Part shown: positions 59,365 to 64,000 of the stretch, one piece after another
Layout: every line of letters begins with the position of its first letter
Numbering within the stretch: position 1 is the first letter of the stretch
Source: Pyrocephalus nanus
Lineage: Eukaryota > Chordata > Aves > Passeriformes > Tyrannidae
DNA length: 64,000 bases
Direction of reading: 5' to 3'
NCBI GenBank assembly: GCA_038380795.1
Contig: CM076272.1
Span: forward strand, 1,245,001-1,309,000
The notes under the pieces: model-generated
Database searches by the model: none
Seen by the model: only the letters and a program-made list of their open reading frames with translations
What the model was told of the DNA's origin: nothing
Position numbers and translations under genes: made by a program

Positions 59365-62300
59365 AGGGATTTTATTTTTGACAACTCCTCTGACAGAAAT
59401 GCTAAAGGAAGAATTAACACGGAGCAGAATTCTTCCCTTTGCTCTACTCCTGGCTCCCCACTGAGAAGGATGTAAGCTATTGAACACTGGCTGATACTTT
59501 CCTGGCACAGAGATGACAACTTTTTAAAAGACAGTATCATCCTTTCTTCAGTTACACCACAAGCCTGAGCATCACTCTAGACTTGAGTGGTAAGTCATTT
59601 AACCCCTACAATGCCTGTGAGCCACAGCACACACCCCACTCACAGCAAACTGCAGGTCTCCCTTGCTGCATCATCATCCTTGCTTTATTAACAGTGATCA
59701 GCAGACTCCCCAATACCAGACAACCTGCCAGTGGATGAGCAGGGACCAACACCCATCAGTCTGGACGTGCAGGCTCCCTCTCTGACCATCACCCCACTCC
59801 CTCAAACAACCAGCCACTCTCTGGCCTCATAAACCCAGAGCAAGTTAATGCATCTCCGTGGAGTAGTCAGACTCACATCATATAAGTACAGCCAGAATCA
59901 GACACAACAAATCTAATCAGATTGTTAGATGTGGATTTTTCAGCCCACAGTGATTCAGTACACCTGAGGCATTCCTTACAGAAAGAGTAATACTGGCTTT
60001 CTTATTGAGAGTACAAATCAGAGGTCATTGAGATAAAAGCTGGGTTTGTTTGATTCCATCCAACCCTGCTTTCTTCAGTGTGGATGCAAACACAGTTCTA
60101 GCTGGCCCAGGACACAACCCCCAAATCCTTGGAGTTCATTTCAACAACATCTGGGCTGCCTGGCCTCAGCTACTGAAGCATTTACACAAAACAAACAGCC
60201 CCAAACTGAACTCAAGGAACTGGTCACACACTCAGTTCTATGGGCTGAAGATGGAATGACACTTATTGCCCAACTGACCCTAAAAGCCACCTTCACAATT
60301 CTCAATTTATAATATAAAAAACACAAATGAACTAAAAAAAAAACAGGAAAGCTGTGTAGGGGCTAACAACTGCTAATAAATCTCAGCTGGCCAAAGTAAA
60401 GAGCCACAAAGCAAATCTGTTGACTTAGGGATTTCAGTTGTGATAACAGATCAATTGTTCCACTAGAAGAATAACTTTCCTAGGTGTCAAGCTGCATTAA
60501 GATTACAGAAAACTTCTAAGAAGCTGAGTTAAAGAGTTACTGAATAACCAAGTGGAGATCAAATTCAGGAGTCTCACATCCCAGACTTATGAATCTTGCA
60601 GTTTATGGAGAGCTTTCAATTTACATTAACACCTTGAGAAGGAAGCCCAGCCTTCCAAATGCACTGAGCTCTGCAGTTACTATTTAACTAATAATTTACT
60701 CCTGGATTTAGAGCCAAAATGCTTAAGAACAAGGGGCACAGAAGGAAAGTGCAAGGAGCTTCCCTCCTCCTCAGTGTGTGCTGGATCCCCCAGAGCAATG
60801 GTGTGTCTGGGAGCACATTGCCCAGATCTCAGTGTGACACCACACTGCTTCAGGATCTTAGGGACTTTCCACAGCCTAAGGAACACACAGGTCAAAGAAA
60901 TCCTTGTTCACCTCCACCATCTCCTGACCCCCGTGGAACCAGTCCCAATTCTTCACCAGGAATTCCGAGCAAGCCACAGGACTGCTCCCCAGATTTGGAG
61001 AAGCTGCCCAAGCCCCAGGCACAGAGCCAGCCACGAGGACAGGAACTGAGCACATTCCCCTCTTGCTGCACGGCAGAGCTGCCACTGCAACATGTTCTCC
61101 TTGTCAGCAGCCCACAGTTCTGGCAGGGTTAGCCATGCCAGGCTCCAGAGCGGGATCCTGCTCAGCACCAGCCATTTCACAAGGTCCCTCACTGCTCTGA
61201 GGCAAAGGCAGGTTGTCTTTCCTCTCTTTCTGACACTTCCTTAAACGTGTGACACTTTAAAATTGCTCTCATCTGATCAGTATTTGTATCCATGGTGCCA
61301 GGCAGCAAACAAACAAAAGGTAACACGCAATCCATCAGCTGAGCAGAGAGTGGAGAATGCAAGGCTGCCTGCCTCAGAAAACTGTCCAATCTGTATGGTA
61401 AGTGTAATTAGAAACAAGCCTTGAAAGTGGGAAGGAGAAATGCTACTCTTAAGTTTACTTTTGTCTGCTACAGAAATTTTTATGCTATTTTAGCACCTGC
61501 TAAGTTTTGTATTCTTACCTCATTACACAAAAATACCTAAAAATTTACATCTAAAGCTTCAAGCCCTAAACATATTAGAAATCCTAATATTTTAAGCACA
61601 TAGGTATTTTAGTCTTTCCTGCTGGCCTTACAAAGTTTTTGAAGATTGTACAAGAGAGTCATCAGAACTTTTCCCTGGAACCAAAGGTTAATAAAAGTGG
61701 ACACTTGAGACTCCACTGCAATGTGACCTTCGGGCATCTGAGTTCTGCCTTCACTCACATCCTCTGCTTGTCATCCTCACCATCAAAAGTCTTTCCAGCC
61801 AGGCTCAACTTCTGCTTTAGATCCTTTAATTCACCTTGGACAACAGATCCCAGTCACAGCTTTGTAATTTTGCCATCTCTGAAAAGAAACCTCGACTTTT
61901 GAGTTTTCACTGTGACAAGCAGAGTGAAAAACATGTGCTGGTAAAATCAGGAATGACACAAAGACTTCATTCAGCCCTACAAGTAAACTGAAAAAGCAAA
62001 TCAAGCCTTCCAAAACTAAAACTGCTCCTACTCATTTTCAGGTGTAAGGCAGCTTCCCAATTTGTTTGCTACCATCAAAACATACTGGAAAATCATAAGA
62101 CAGATTGCTTCCAGTGTAATGATGCAGTTATCTGCTGATCACAACGTTTGAGAATTGCTCTGTGTTTTGGTTTTTACACAGCACTAGAAGGAAAAACCAG
62201 AAGCATAAAACTGGGCTGCATTTGAGTGAAAACAGACAACTCCCACCAAGCTGCCAAAATTGTTACCCCCACTTTGACTCTAAAAGTGGAATTAAGGAAC

Positions 62301-63605
62301 ACTAATGGCATGGAAATCTCAGTTCATTAACATTTTTTCTTGTGTTGCACAGGCTTACCCTGATTTTTCTACAATACTCATCTGTCCAAGTAACAGGGTA
62401 AATGTCAGGGCTCCTTTAATGCTTTTATCTTCAGGACAAAAGCAGAGAGCCAAGTCCCACACACCTCAAACAGAACGGGGAAACTTTCACTACCATTTGA
62501 ATGACCACGATGACAACAAGCCCGGGTTCAACTGCTATTAATGCGAAAAAGAATAAATTCAAACAAACAAACAAACAAAAAAACCTCGAAACCAAAACCC
62601 AAAAAGCAATCCCACCTCCCAGAAAATTGGTTTTCCCCCACATGTGCATAAATCACATTTTATCAACTCTGAAACAGGCTGCAATTTGGGGAGAATGGAT
62701 CAGAGTGTTATCCCTCATGTACAACTCGGTGAGTAAATGTATGAACATCGATGCAATCATCACAGACATCACCATTCAGTCAGCACACGAACACAGCCAC
62801 TTCTTCCTGCTACTTCCCTCAGGTTGGGACAACATTCCTGTGTTTGCCACGCTGCCTGGCATATTTACCTGTGATTCCTATAAACAGCAGCTCCCTTTTT
62901 TGAATGCCTGCAGTGCTCAGCCTTGATACACACACACAAAAAAAGCAGAATACATCAGATGGGAGCAAAATTACCCCTAAAGAACAAGCAGCTTTTGTGA
63001 AACGTGTTGTGTTCTGAGGAGGTTTTTAAGGCACGGTACACAATCCAACTGCTGTGGACGTTATTACCTGGGGAAGAATGCAGGTGGAAATCCTCCTGTA
63101 AGACAATAGTTGGGGGGAAAGAAGGAAGCAAAACAAAAGGAGAGCGTGTTTGTAAAGCTGGAGGGCTTAAATCGTGCTTTTCTGCTGAGTTCTGTGTGGC
63201 AGGAGGCAAACTGCTCCATGAGACTGCTCTGCTCTCCCCCAGTGTGAAATCACAACCTCCCAAACCCTGCTGGTGGTGTCACCGGGATCAACAGCAGACC
63301 CAGCAGTGTCCTGACAATGAGCAAACCCCTCAGGCTCTCCCTGGCAGCAGCGCAGCTCCAGGCAGGGCTGGGAATGTCAGGATGCTCCTCACACTGCTCC
63401 CCAGCGATGGCATGGTGGGGCTGGGGGATCACCTGATCCCAGTTCATCTGCATTCCATGAAATGCCATAATACACATCAACAGCCACAAGGTACCTCCAA
63501 CTCCAGCCAGTCAGACTACTAGGACGGGAATTCCTTTGAAAAACAACCAAAGAAATATTTAAAACGGAGCTAAAAATGTTTATGGCATAAGTTAACCGTG
63601 AGGAA

Positions 63606-63607
<2 letters not shown>
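59362..63607. other. Non-coding stretch, no gene seen
   Basis: Mixed sequence; a short AAAC repeat at about 62561-62580. Frames up to 172 codons (63004-63522) and 141 codons (62501-62926) are unrecognised; the latter begins in the AAAC repeat. No exon, RNA gene or transposon family recognised. Confidence 0.5.

Positions 63608-63640
<33 letters not shown>
63608..63640 (+). repeat. Poly-T tract, 33 T
   Basis: Uninterrupted T run close to the window end. Simple sequence; length is probably polymorphic or uncertain in assembly. Confidence 0.93.
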
Positions 63641-63643
<3 letters not shown>

Positions 63644-64000
63644 TTTGAACAAATTTTTAAGTGTGACAACAGATCTAGCAGGTAGTGAATTTGAATACAG
63701 AAAAAAATATGCAAAGCTCCTTTCCTTGCTGTTTGGTACGAGACCCTAAAACCACAGCCCAAATGTCATAATGAAACTGAGAACAACGTGGTCAGACGAG
63801 CATTTTTTTTGACAAACATCTCCCTGAAAGGTTAGCTGCTGCTACCAGATTGCAGGCACAATGGTCTTGGCATCAGATCACCGACAAGTAATGGGGGAAA
63901 ATGAGGGGTTCTGTGCCCTGCACCCCCAGAGTGCCTTCCAAAACAAGTGAAATAATCCTTCAGAGTTCCGTGCTGGTTTTGGGGCTGCCCAGCTGATGGC
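63641..64000. other. Non-coding tail of the window
   Basis: Ordinary sequence with a few CpGs and no frame of note; nothing identified. Confidence 0.55.

Overview
The window reads as nuclear DNA from a vertebrate, most probably a bird. It is roughly 40-45% G+C by eye, strongly CpG-depleted, rich in A/T homopolymers, and shows no operon-like gene packing. I recognise no Alu, L1 or other mammalian interspersed repeat over 64 kb. I also see no clear avian CR1 tail, which fits a repeat-poor avian genome. The host assignment is inference, not something the sequence states.

I could not support any protein-coding exon, tRNA, rRNA, snRNA, CRISPR array or mobile element. The open frames form a smooth length tail (198, 196, 172, 166, 159 codons and down) and none resembles a protein family I know. 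The exception is the set of long frames (up to 373 codons) at 20.9-22.0 kb, which a stop-free minisatellite explains. The window is therefore best described as an intergenic stretch or the inside of a very large intron.

The layout has three layers. (1) Two G-rich minisatellites: a 5-copy array at 11.2 kb and a 31-copy array at 21.2-21.9 kb built from 20-bp and 24-bp units in a patterned order. (2) Simple sequence: many A or T runs of 14-36 bases, a 16-base G run at 51.5 kb and a 73-bp polypyrimidine tract at 57.7 kb. (3) Short blocks that keep many CpGs or clustered TAATTA-like sites inside otherwise CpG-poor DNA, at about 1.9, 4.2-4.5, 5.9-6.5, 7.4-7.6, 14.0-14.4, 30.7-31.0, 37.2-37.5, 41.4-41.7, 46.8-47.0 and 50.4-51.3 kb. 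These look like candidate conserved non-coding elements or enhancers. Conservation was not measured, so they are leads.

No genes can be described as working together. If the regulatory reading is right, the clustering of candidate elements in a gene-free span would fit the regulatory domain of a developmental gene lying outside the window. I cannot name that gene.
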